64,000 nucleotides of DNA from CAYMMX01 sp964391675 (GTDB taxonomy: Bacteria; Cyanobacteriota; Vampirovibrionia; Gastranaerophilales; Gastranaerophilaceae), in the NCBI GenBank assembly GCA_964391675.1, contig CAYMMX010000005.1, positions 1-64,000 of the forward strand, written 5' to 3'. The notes beneath the pieces were generated by a model. It was not told where the DNA came from, did no database searches, and worked only from the letters and a program-made list of their open reading frames with translations. Positions 18,149-26,036 of the stretch are shown in pieces; position 1 is the first letter of the stretch; every line of letters starts with the position of its first letter. The position numbers and the translations under genes are program-made.

Positions 18149-19213
18149 ATGAATTCCGGTTCGAATTTAAAAAAAATGAAGTCAATCCAATATTGGGGGC
18201 CACAAGATATAAGATATGAAGAAGTAATTATAAAACCTCTTGAAGAAGGCGAAGTTTTAGTTAAAGTAGAATCAGCACTAACTTGTGGAACTGATGTAAA
18301 AACGTATCGTAGAGGTCATCCTGTTTTAATAAAACAAATACCCTCAGGCTTTGGTCATGAATTCTCCGGAGTTATTGCAAAGGTAGGAAAAAACGTAGAT
18401 GGATTTGAAATTGGTGAAAGAGTTGTAGCTGCGAATTCAGCACCCTGTGGAAACTGCTTTTTTTGTAAAAGAGAAGAATATAATTTATGTGAAAATCTAC
18501 ACTTGTTAAATGGGGCTTATGCAGAATATATAATTGTACCTGAAAGAATTGTTAAAAAAAATATGCTCAAACTTCCTGATACCTTAAGCTTTGATAAAGC
18601 AGCTTTTTGCGAACCATTGGCTAATGTTGTTCATGGTGTTGAGAGAACCAATATAAAAGAAGGACAAACAGTAGGAATAATTGGTATTGGTCCAATCGGT
18701 TTGATGTTTGCAAAACTTGCAAAATTAAAAGGAGCAAAAGTTATTGCAGCAGGAAGGAATCCGTTAAAACTAAAACTGGCTGAAGAATTTGCTCAGGCGG
18801 ATGAAATTATTGATTTAAATAAATATCCGAATCCAGAAAAGATCTTCCTTTCTTTTACAGAAGAAAAAAAAGGACTTGATGTTGCCGTTGAATGCGTTGG
18901 GTTACCATCTATATGGGAAAGAATGTTTTCCCTTGTTAGACCCGGAGGAACAGTTCACTTCTTTGGAGGTTGTAAATCCGGTTCTACAGTAACATTTGAT
19001 ACAACAAAAATGCACTACTGCGATATCAGAATGATGAGTGTATTTCATCATACACCAGAATATTTTAGAAAAGCATTAGAATTAATTGCTTCAAATAAAA
19101 TCCCCGTTGAAAAATTAATAACAGATACGATTGGTTTAAAAGATGTTCAATCCGCACTCGAAAAACATATGGAAGGAAATGCAATTAAATTCCTTATAAA
19201 GCCAAGCCTTTAA
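18149..19213 (+). CDS. Zinc-dependent medium-chain dehydrogenase, second tandem copy
   Basis: This 354-residue MDR enzyme has catalytic C46 and H70/E71, structural cysteines C100, C103, C106 and C114, and a GIGPIGLM nucleotide-binding motif. It is clearly related to its upstream neighbour but diverged, with an extra C-terminal portion. I chose the ATG at 18149, where AAAGGA sits five bases before it, over an in-frame TTG further upstream. The substrate is unknown; the fold fits polyol, sugar or threonine dehydrogenases. A strong terminator follows. Confidence 0.85.
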   Translation: MNSGSNLKKMKSIQYWGPQDIRYEEVIIKPLEEGEVLVKVESALTCGTDVKTYRRGHPVLIKQIPSGFGHEFSGVIAKVGKNVDGFEIGERVVAANSAPCGNCFFCKREEYNLCENLHLLNGAYAEYIIVPERIVKKNMLKLPDTLSFDKAAFCEPLANVVHGVERTNIKEGQTVGIIGIGPIGLMFAKLAKLKGAKVIAAGRNPLKLKLAEEFAQADEIIDLNKYPNPEKIFLSFTEEKKGLDVAVECVGLPSIWERMFSLVRPGGTVHFFGGCKSGSTVTFDTTKMHYCDIRMMSVFHHTPEYFRKALELIASNKIPVEKLITDTIGLKDVQSALEKHMEGNAIKFLIKPSL

Positions 19214-19216
19214 GAT

Positions 19217-19258
19217 AAAAAGAGGACCGATTTCTTTTGAGAAATCGGTCCTCTTTTT
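19217..19258. terminator. Bidirectional intrinsic terminator
   Basis: A perfect 19-bp stem (AAAAAGAGGACCGATTTCT arm) with loop TTTG lies between the convergent dehydrogenase and ahcY genes. Confidence 0.92.
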
Positions 19259-19274
19259 ATCTATTTTAGTTTAA

Positions 19275-20540
19275 CTAAATATTCCAACTGTTAAGATATT
19301 GTTCTTGTTCTGTAGTCAGGTTATCAATTTTAATTCCCATTGACTCCAATTTTAATCTTGCAATATTAACATCAACTTCATGAGGAAGCGTGTATAATTT
19401 ATTTTCTAATTTACCCTTATTTTTAACAAGAAACTCTATGCCTAGTGCCTGATTAGCAAAAGACATATCCATAACACTTGCAGGGTGACCTTCCGCTGAA
19501 ACAAGATTAACAAGTCTTCCTTCAGCAAGAACATAGACTGATTTACCATTGTTTAATTTATACTCTTCCAAAGTAGGTCTGATTTTTTTAATTTCCACCG
19601 AATACTTTGCAAGATCAGGAACGTTAACTTCATAATTAAAATGTCCGGCATTAGCAAGAAATGCACCATGTTTCATTTCTAATATATGTTTAATATCAAC
19701 AACGTGCTTATTCCCTGTAACTGTTAAGAAAATATCACCTTCTTTTGCTGCATCAGCAATAGGCATAACTCTATAACCTTCCATAGCAGCTTCAAGAGCT
19801 TTTAACGGATCAACCTCGCAAACGATAACATTTGCTCCAAGAGCTTTTGCACGCATTGCACAACCTTTACCACACCAACCATATCCTGAAATAACAACGG
19901 TTTTACCTGCGATAAGAATATTAGCAGCTCTTAAAATACCGTCCATAGAACTTTGACCTGTTCCATAGCGATTATCATATAAATGTTTTGTTTCACTGGT
20001 ATTTACACCTACAGCAGGGAACTTAAGTTTTCCTTCAGCTTCCAAGGCTTGAAGTCTTTGGATCCCTGTAGTTGTTTCCTCTGTAGATCCGATAACTTTT
20101 TCTGCTACGTCCGGATAATTTGCATGAATTGCAGCAACAATATCACATCCATCATCAATAATAATATCAGGCTTATGATTTAAAGCTTCAACTATATGTG
20201 CCTTATATTGATCAACTGATTCTCCGGCTACAGCAAATGTTGGAATACCATAATGTCTCACCAATGCTGCAGCAACATCATCTTGTGTAGACAAAGGATT
20301 TGAAGCAACTAAAATAGCGTCTGCTCCACCGGCTTTCATAACCACGCATAAAGCGGCAGTTTCTTTTGTAACGTGAACACATGCTGAAAGTTTCAAACCT
20401 GCAAAAGGTTGTTCTTTTTCAAATCTTTCTTTGATTGAAGTTAAAACAGGCATATCTTTAAAAGCCCATTCTATTTGATTTTTACCCTGATCAGCAAGAT
20501 TAATATCCTTAACATCATATTTTTCTAATGTCATCGTCAT
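19275..20540 (-). CDS. ahcY: Adenosylhomocysteinase
   Basis: This 421-residue enzyme hydrolyses S-adenosylhomocysteine to adenosine and homocysteine with bound NAD, recycling the product of methyltransferases. Visible motifs are SACVHVTKETA, SNPLSTQDDVAA, NRYGTGQSSMDGI, the NAD loop GYGWCGKG and NAGHFNYE. The C-terminus lacks the terminal KPxxYRY-type signature of many bacterial and eukaryotic forms, as in shorter archaeal and thermophile-type enzymes. A GAAAGGAAA site precedes the ATG. I see no SAH riboswitch in the short leader. Confidence 0.95.
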   Translation of the reverse strand: MTMTLEKYDVKDINLADQGKNQIEWAFKDMPVLTSIKERFEKEQPFAGLKLSACVHVTKETAALCVVMKAGGADAILVASNPLSTQDDVAAALVRHYGIPTFAVAGESVDQYKAHIVEALNHKPDIIIDDGCDIVAAIHANYPDVAEKVIGSTEETTTGIQRLQALEAEGKLKFPAVGVNTSETKHLYDNRYGTGQSSMDGILRAANILIAGKTVVISGYGWCGKGCAMRAKALGANVIVCEVDPLKALEAAMEGYRVMPIADAAKEGDIFLTVTGNKHVVDIKHILEMKHGAFLANAGHFNYEVNVPDLAKYSVEIKKIRPTLEEYKLNNGKSVYVLAEGRLVNLVSAEGHPASVMDMSFANQALGIEFLVKNKGKLENKLYTLPHEVDVNIARLKLESMGIKIDNLTTEQEQYLNSWNI

Positions 20541-20593
20541 TTATATTTCCTTTCTTTATATTAAACGCACTAATAATCTAGTGTAACTACATT

Positions 20594-20761
20594 TTAACAC
20601 AAATTTTCACAAGCCAAGCTTATAGTTAATTTAGTATCACTAATTTTTACAATAGCCCAACGAAAAGGAAAAATCCCCATATCGTTCATTTTTTTTTCAA
20701 TATATTCATTATCAACGGGCAACTTTGTTTCTATTTCAATTAATTTTGATATTATTTCCAT
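20594..20761 (-). CDS. Small 55-residue protein coupled to the CoA ligase gene
   Basis: The ATG follows the CoA ligase stop codon directly (TAAATG), so translation could be coupled. The product starts MEIISKLIEIETKLP and ends with KLTISLACENLC. It is a mixed helix/strand composition with no membrane segment and no recognised family. An AAGGA lies about 16 bases upstream, rather far. It may be a genuine small gene between the ligase and ahcY or chance reading of leader DNA; the uninterrupted abutting frame favours a gene. Confidence 0.45.
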   Translation of the reverse strand: MEIISKLIEIETKLPVDNEYIEKKMNDMGIFPFRWAIVKISDTKLTISLACENLC

Positions 20762-22441
20762 TTATAAATTAACTAATTCCTTAACTTCTCTACGTTTAAT
20801 TTTCATTGTAGTCGTTTTTGGTAAAGGATTTTTGACAACAACAATATTAATTGGTCTTTTATATGAGGCTAACTGATTTGATAAATATTTAACCTCATCT
20901 CTCACAATTCTATTTAATTCCTTTTCATCATTTACTTTTTCGATTAAATCTTCTTTTGGCATTACAACTGCAACAATATCTTCTGTTCCGTCTTTTGAAC
21001 CACCAACTCTGGGAGCACCTATCACACAAACTTCTTTGAAATATTCGCTTTTTTGTAAGACTGTCTCAACTTCTTCAGGAAAAACTTTTTTACCACCGCT
21101 TAAAACAATCATATTTTTAATTCTTCCTGTGATATAAATATGACCATCTTTATCAATTCTTCCAATATCTCCTGTATGAAGCCATCCATCGGGTTCAAGA
21201 ACTTCTGCAGTCATTTCGGGATTATTATAATACCCTTTCATTACAGCGGGTCCTTTTAACATAATTTCACCTGTTACAGAATCTATCTTAGCTTCAAAAC
21301 TTGCTAAAGGTCTTCCTACAGAAGCTAAATCGCCCCTCTTATCAACATTTACCGAAACCACAGGACTTGTTTCAGATAAACCATACCCTTGATAAACTTT
21401 AATTCCGATAGTTTCAAAAAAATCTCCAACATCCAAATCTAAAGGAGCACCTCCTGCTATACAACCGTTAAACTTTCCGCCAAATTTGTCATGTATTCTT
21501 TTAAAAATTAATTTTCTTATGCGATAAGAAGGTATTCTTTTTGCAATATTATACATGATTTTAAATATTATTTGAACATATTTTGGAGATGAATTGATTT
21601 CAGATTCAATACCTGTTTTTAAAAGTTTTAAAAAAGCAGGAACTACAATCATGAAATTAATTTGTTTTTCTCTCATTATACTTAAAATATCCTTAGGCTT
21701 AAGGCTGCTTGTATAATAAACAGACAATCCCCAATATAAAAAGGCAGAAAAACCTATTGTCAGCTCGAATAAATGATTCATAGGCAATATTGACAAAACA
21801 GAAATACCCTTGCAAGGATCAAAAAACTTTGGTAAAACAATTTCCGTATCAGTTAATTGAGCAATCATGTTTCTAAATGTTATTTCAACACCTTTTGGAG
21901 ATCCGGTTGTTCCGGATGTATATATAATAAAAGCCGTTGACTTAGAACTTCTATGACGCCATTTACTTTCGTAATTATTTGGTAAAGTATAAAGACAGGG
22001 TAAATCCAGATTATATGTGGGCTCATCTATCATTAAAACATGTTTAATAGATGGTATCTCTTTTTTTAATTCAAGGGCTTTTTCCATGTATTCTTGAGAA
22101 GCCAGAATAGTTGAAGGAGAACAATCCGAAAGTATCGACTTTAGTTCATATTTTGTAAGTTTTATATCAAGCGGAACCGTAATCAAACCAGCCATTACAG
22201 ATGCGAAAACACATGCCCCGTATTCCGGTTTTGACTCGGATAAAATAGCTAGTTTTTCTCCTTTTTTTAGTTCAAGATCATTAATTAAATAAGAAGCCAG
22301 CTTTCTTGATAATAAACCTACACCTTTATAAGTAAACTCTTTCCACCCCAATGCTGTTTTAATACCAAGAGCGACACGATCCTTGTAAACATCCGTTTTT
22401 TCTTCCAAGAGTAAAAGAATATTATTTTTACGATATTTCAT
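20762..22441 (-). CDS. AMP-dependent acyl-CoA synthetase/ligase
   Basis: This 559-residue ANL-superfamily enzyme carries the ATP-binding loop IIYTSGTTGSPKG, the YQGYGLSETSP motif, the hinge TGDIGRIDKDG and a C-terminal Lys region (PKTTTMKIKRREV). It adenylates a carboxylic acid, most likely a fatty acid, and loads it on CoA or a carrier protein. I place the start at 22441 because GGAGG lies seven bases before it. An in-frame upstream extension would add a hydrophobic Cys-rich segment without a ribosome site. It is the first gene of a leftward unit with the 55-residue ORF. Confidence 0.85.
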   Translation of the reverse strand: MKYRKNNILLLLEEKTDVYKDRVALGIKTALGWKEFTYKGVGLLSRKLASYLINDLELKKGEKLAILSESKPEYGACVFASVMAGLITVPLDIKLTKYELKSILSDCSPSTILASQEYMEKALELKKEIPSIKHVLMIDEPTYNLDLPCLYTLPNNYESKWRHRSSKSTAFIIYTSGTTGSPKGVEITFRNMIAQLTDTEIVLPKFFDPCKGISVLSILPMNHLFELTIGFSAFLYWGLSVYYTSSLKPKDILSIMREKQINFMIVVPAFLKLLKTGIESEINSSPKYVQIIFKIMYNIAKRIPSYRIRKLIFKRIHDKFGGKFNGCIAGGAPLDLDVGDFFETIGIKVYQGYGLSETSPVVSVNVDKRGDLASVGRPLASFEAKIDSVTGEIMLKGPAVMKGYYNNPEMTAEVLEPDGWLHTGDIGRIDKDGHIYITGRIKNMIVLSGGKKVFPEEVETVLQKSEYFKEVCVIGAPRVGGSKDGTEDIVAVVMPKEDLIEKVNDEKELNRIVRDEVKYLSNQLASYKRPINIVVVKNPLPKTTTMKIKRREVKELVNL

Positions 22442-22589
22442 TAAAAAACCTCCACAACAATCCCAGCTTCCAAAGACCATATAATTACAGATACAAATTA
22501 ATAATATCAAAAAACAACAAAATTTGTCAATCAAATGATTGATTTTTATATATTCTTTTAATACAAATGTATGATTTGAAAAATAATCA

Positions 22590-22620
22590 TTGAATTTCTA
22601 TTTAATAAGTACCGTATAAT
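22590..22620 (+). promoter_or_regulatory. Candidate promoter for the MGLAASQAR gene
   Basis: TTGAAT and consensus TATAAT are separated by 19 bases, slightly long. A second consensus -35 (TTGACA at 22660-22665) has no good -10. Either could serve the gene at 22726. Confidence 0.35.
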
Positions 22621-22725
22621 ATAGTAGAGAAAGTGTTTTCAATAATAGTATTACACATGTTGACATTTTTACAAAAACCATTAAAAAGTAATTAGAAGTT
22701 AGCATAAAAGTAGGAGATCAAAACA

Positions 22726-23745
22726 ATGGGTTTGGCAGCATCACAAGCAAGGTACCTTTTATTAACAGCAAGAAAAACAAATGTGGAATATCAAGGACAG
22801 CAAATAAACCAGCAACGTACCGAACTTGCGAATCAAAGTGCAGGAGTATTTACACAGCTATTGTCTCTTGTCGTACCAACAGCTCCAAGCACAAGTGATT
22901 ATACAACAACATCATATACTTTCAGTGATGGGCAAAATACTTGTACACTAGGCAAGGTTACATGGATATCAGGTGATCCGACTTATAATGCAAATGTAAC
23001 TTACACATACCCTACAACAACATACACCGGAGTTAAAAAAACCAGAACAGATTTAGGAGTTAGGCTTGTAGGTTCAACATACTGGCTAACAGATGGTCAA
23101 TCGGGTGGAAGCGCAGTGAACAAAGAATCGCTTATTCAGTGTAACACAACAGATACAAATTATGCAGCAGAAGAAGAAGAAATAATAAGAATTTGTATGG
23201 ATAACCCTACTTCTCAGATAGCAACAGATGTTGGTTATGATCCAGGTACAGGAACCATATCTGATATTACACAAGCATACTACTATACATACAATGGTGT
23301 AAACAATTATTATTGCTACACAGATTTAAGTACTATGCCAACAGATGGTTCTGCTAACAGCTTAGATTCTTATTACGCTACAGATATATCAAGCAGTCAA
23401 TCTGTAACAGGAAATGCTTATATTCAAAAAACAGATACGGGAAGATATAGTAAAATAACTTTAGCAAGTTCACCAAGTACAAGTTTTGATATATCATCGT
23501 CAACGACAACCGATACAAATGCTTATAATGATGCATTTAATGAATATGAATATCAACAAACTTTATATCAACAAGAAGTTACAGCACTTAATGCTAAGAC
23601 TTCTATTATAGAACAACAAGATAGAACATTGGAATTACAACTAAAACAGCTTGATACAGAACAAGAAGCACTTCAAACAGAGATGGAATCAGTCAAAAAA
23701 GTAATTGAGAAAAACATTGAACAAACATTTAAAACATTCCAATAA
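22726..23745 (+). CDS. MGLAASQAR-type protein with helical ends and variable Thr/Tyr-rich centre
   Basis: This 339-residue protein of unknown function opens MGLAASQARYLLLTARKTN and continues QGQQINQQRTELANQ, a helix I associate with a family multiplied in gut Melainabacteria. Residues about 45-270 are Thr/Tyr/Ser/Asn-rich, look beta-structured and lack Lys-rich charge. Residues about 275-339 form a strong coiled coil (LQLKQLDTEQEALQTEMESVKK). Conserved helical ends around a variable middle, with no Sec signal, is the layout of flagellin, hook-associated and type III needle proteins. Export by a flagellar-type system is an inference. AGGAG precedes the ATG, and four small genes follow in the same direction. 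Confidence 0.75.
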   Translation: MGLAASQARYLLLTARKTNVEYQGQQINQQRTELANQSAGVFTQLLSLVVPTAPSTSDYTTTSYTFSDGQNTCTLGKVTWISGDPTYNANVTYTYPTTTYTGVKKTRTDLGVRLVGSTYWLTDGQSGGSAVNKESLIQCNTTDTNYAAEEEEIIRICMDNPTSQIATDVGYDPGTGTISDITQAYYYTYNGVNNYYCYTDLSTMPTDGSANSLDSYYATDISSSQSVTGNAYIQKTDTGRYSKITLASSPSTSFDISSSTTTDTNAYNDAFNEYEYQQTLYQQEVTALNAKTSIIEQQDRTLELQLKQLDTEQEALQTEMESVKKVIEKNIEQTFKTFQ

Positions 23746-23783
23746 TTAAATTAATATTATGTCTATTAAAAAGAAGGTATAAA

Positions 23784-24572
23784 ATGTCGTATAAATATGA
23801 TAGTTATTTAGTAATAGCAAACAAATTTTCATCAGCGAATTCTGATGCAAAAGCTCAATTATTTGAGACATATGATAAATTAAGAGATATTACTGTTTCA
23901 GGATCAGGTAATGGTGCTTCCGGAAGCGGTTTTGAAGGTGTTGGTGGTTTTTTATATAATATATCATCACTGTTTGCACCATCATCATTCATGACTTCAC
24001 TTAGTGGTAATAGTTCTTATAACATTCCTGGGACATCCTATTATACCTCAGGGGCAACAGGTTCATCAACTTACGGCTTAGAAAGCTATTCTGGTTTTGC
24101 AGCACCAATATCAGGATATGCTACAGGAGAAGCTGCATCAATATTGACAGGTTTTGGAAGTGAAACAGGTGCCGCTTCAAGCATTGGAGGTATCGCTGAT
24201 ATTGCGAATACTGCAGCATATGCAACAGGTACAACTAGTGGTTTTACGGGTTGGGGACAAAATGTATTAATGTCAACTGCTGGACTAATCTCCGGATGGG
24301 GTGGAATTATTCAGTCTGCTGCACCATATCTCGGAGAATATGGGCTTGGAGCAGTAGTTGCAGGCAATTTACTATCAGGTACAGGTTCAGCATTTTACTC
24401 AGCTGTTAAAAATGCATCGGGAAGAGTTACTGCAAATGCAGATACTGTCCTTACCAATAGGGTTAGGAATATCGAAACTGTCTGCAAAATGTTAGATACT
24501 CAAGGTGATATACTTAAGAAAATGTTAAAAGAATCTATTGAATCTGACAGTAAAGCTATACAAAATATGTAA
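23784..24572 (+). CDS. Gly/Ser/Ala-rich hypothetical protein
   Basis: This 262-residue protein was not recognised. The N-terminus (about 1-35) is a soluble helix (AKAQLFETYDKLRD). The middle is Gly/Ser/Thr/Ala-rich with moderately hydrophobic stretches (NVLMSTAGLISGWGGI, LGAVVAGNLLSG). The last 40 residues are helical (NIETVCKMLDTQGDILKKMLKE). There is no Sec signal. The layout resembles its upstream neighbour (helix, variable middle, helix). It may be a co-exported partner or a translocator-like protein. An AAGAAGG site precedes the ATG. Confidence 0.7.
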   Translation: MSYKYDSYLVIANKFSSANSDAKAQLFETYDKLRDITVSGSGNGASGSGFEGVGGFLYNISSLFAPSSFMTSLSGNSSYNIPGTSYYTSGATGSSTYGLESYSGFAAPISGYATGEAASILTGFGSETGAASSIGGIADIANTAAYATGTTSGFTGWGQNVLMSTAGLISGWGGIIQSAAPYLGEYGLGAVVAGNLLSGTGSAFYSAVKNASGRVTANADTVLTNRVRNIETVCKMLDTQGDILKKMLKESIESDSKAIQNM

Positions 24573-24597
24573 TTAGTTTTTAAACTAAAGGTATAAA

Positions 24598-24816
24598 ATG
24601 TTTATAAGAACGTATATAAGGACAATACTAAACAATTTTATTAAAAAAAATTTTATACTTATTCTTATATCAAAAATTGTAAATTTTTATTGCAATTTAT
24701 GGAATAGAAATATAAAAACTATAAAGTTTACATCAAATATGTCGATAAACGAATTGAGAGAAAAAAAATCAATTTCCTTTCAAAGTGTTACAGGTGATAA
24801 AATAGACTGTAAATAG
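24598..24816 (+). CDS. Small basic protein, hypothetical
   Basis: This 72-residue protein is rich in Ile/Asn/Lys with an amphipathic or hydrophobic stretch (FILILISKIVNFYCNLW, about 20-36). An AAAGG site lies at the same spacing and with the same TATAAAATG context as the preceding gene, which supports real translation. The function is unknown. It sits third in the five-gene row. Confidence 0.5.
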   Translation: MFIRTYIRTILNNFIKKNFILILISKIVNFYCNLWNRNIKTIKFTSNMSINELREKKSISFQSVTGDKIDCK

Positions 24817-24913
24817 TTAAGACATGTTAAGAGTTATTTCTAATATATAGCAATTACTTATTAATTAATGTTTTTATATTATTGAAGGTCTATTGGTAGC
24901 AAGGAGTGTAAAA

Positions 24914-25186
24914 TTGTTACAGCAGACTTTAGAAACAAACTTTCATAGACTAATGAATTTTTTAAATTTTGCAAAAAACTTCATTAGAAGAAGAAATCCG
25001 GTGAAAGCTATGCTTCAACAAATTGTTGACATGGTAAAAGATATGTTAACAATAAAGAAAAAACTTAAAATATCTCAGTACAGATTAAATTATCACAAAC
25101 ATCAACTACACAAAATGGAAACTTTAATTGCCGCAAATAACGAACATACGTTTTTGAAAGGGCGAAAAATAAACGAAGTTAGGTAG
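24914..25186 (+). CDS. Small helical hypothetical protein (TTG start)
   Basis: This is a 90-residue basic, helical protein (NFAKNFIRRRN, IKKKLKISQYRLNYHKHQLHKMETL). The start is TTG at 24914, set by an AAGGAG seven bases upstream; an earlier in-frame TTG has no ribosome site. Its stop codon lies within the ribosome site of the next gene, so the two are probably translated together. The basic helical character would suit a chaperone-like partner, but there is no family match. Confidence 0.55.
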   Translation: MLQQTLETNFHRLMNFLNFAKNFIRRRNPVKAMLQQIVDMVKDMLTIKKKLKISQYRLNYHKHQLHKMETLIAANNEHTFLKGRKINEVR

Positions 25187-25192
25187 GACAAA

Positions 25193-25501
25193 ATGGGTTT
25201 ACTCGCAGCAACAATAACAAAGCAAAGATTAATAGCATATAAGCATGATTTAGAAGAAAAAATGCTTGCTGTTCAAACTGCAAAAATAGAATTAACAACA
25301 TCAGCTAATGATTTGATTACTGTAGGTAATGATATGGACCCTGACAGTCCAATTGTAAAACAATTAGAACAAAGGAAACAAAGATTATCACAATTAGAAA
25401 AAAAATTAGATTTACAAATACAAGAATACGAAACCCAGTTAAAAATGGCAGAAGCACAAATAAAAGCTTGTGATGAGATGATGCAATCATCCTTAAAATA
25501 G
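25193..25501 (+). CDS. MGLLAA-type coiled-coil protein, possible short relative of the 339-residue protein
   Basis: This 102-residue, all-helical protein starts MGLLAATITKQRL. It has a helix with KIELTTSAND (compare QRTELANQSA in the protein at 22726), then a coiled coil (LEQRKQRLSQLEKKLDLQIQEYETQLKMAEAQIK) resembling that protein's C-terminal coil. It looks like the two ends joined without the variable centre. A TAGGA site overlaps the end of the preceding gene. A strong terminator closes the unit. Confidence 0.7.
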   Translation: MGLLAATITKQRLIAYKHDLEEKMLAVQTAKIELTTSANDLITVGNDMDPDSPIVKQLEQRKQRLSQLEKKLDLQIQEYETQLKMAEAQIKACDEMMQSSLK

Positions 25502-25511
25502 GGATATAATT

Positions 25512-25557
25512 AAAAAGTAAAGAGTGAATTTTATATAAAATTCACTCTTTACTTTTT
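25512..25557. terminator. Intrinsic terminator closing the five-gene unit
   Basis: A perfect 22-bp inverted repeat (AAAAAGTAAAGAGTGAATTT arm) with a tiny loop ends in a T-run, 10 bases after the stop codon. Confidence 0.9.
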
Positions 25558-25595
25558 GCAGTGTTTATGGTAAAAATGGATATACAGATTACTCT

Positions 25596-25683
25596 GGAGG
25601 AGTGCCAGAGCGGTTTATCGGAGCGGTCTTGAAAACCGTCGTACGTGACGAGCGTACCGTGGGTTCGAATCCCACCTCCTCCT
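25596..25683 (+). tRNA. tRNA-Ser (anticodon UGA)
   Basis: This is a class II tRNA with acceptor GGAGGAG/CTCCTCC, an anticodon loop CTTGAAA with anticodon TGA, a long variable arm (CGTACGTGACGAGCGTACC) and a T-arm GTGGG-TTCGAAT-CCCAC. The CCA is not encoded. The base after the acceptor stem is T, whereas bacterial tRNA-Ser normally has G at the discriminator position. Confidence 0.93.
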
Positions 25684-25724
25684 AATTTAAGCGGGTAGGT
25701 TTTTGCCTTACCCGCTTAAATTTT
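25684..25724 (+). terminator. Terminator downstream of tRNA-Ser
   Basis: A 14-bp perfect stem (AATTTAAGCGGGTA arm) with a 13-base partly paired loop is followed by TTT, starting directly at the tRNA end. Confidence 0.8.
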
Positions 25725-26036
25725 ATGAATGGGAATAAAAAGCCCTACAGGGCTTTGCATTATTTAGGGGTTCGAATAGCTACGACAAACAAGCACAAGC
25801 AAAGCGGTGCGTAGTTTGACGTATGCAGCCAGCTAGATTTTAGGACGTTAGTCCTTAAAAATCTGCGTGTCTGCCTCTTCTCCATTTAATAAATTAAAAG
25901 AGAATTTATATTTTCAATTTTTCGGAAATTTATATGCGATTTAATCAAATATTCTCTGTTCGCTTTTTTTCAAGTGTAGTTTGTTGTATTATTTTAAAGA
26001 TAAGGTCTAGAATATTTTATGCAAAAAGGAAATAGT
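25725..26036. other. Gene-free structured region next to tRNA-Ser
   Basis: This region has no reading frame of note. It holds a small hairpin at 25739-25756 (AAAGCCCT/AGGGCTTT), then from about 25765 to 25885 a locally GC-richer segment with a TTCGAAT like a T-loop and a long imperfect hairpin at 25835-25865 (AGATTTTaGGAC paired with GTCCTTAAAAATCT). Read on the minus strand, GGCAGACACGCAGATTTTTAA resembles the D-arm and anticodon side of a tRNA-Leu. It may be a tRNA-derived remnant, an integration scar or a small RNA. The remainder is AT-rich leader for the next gene. Confidence 0.4.

Noticed and set aside
20541..20593. SAH or SAM riboswitch upstream of ahcY
   Set aside because: The leader is short and AT-rich, with no conserved GC-rich pairing seen.
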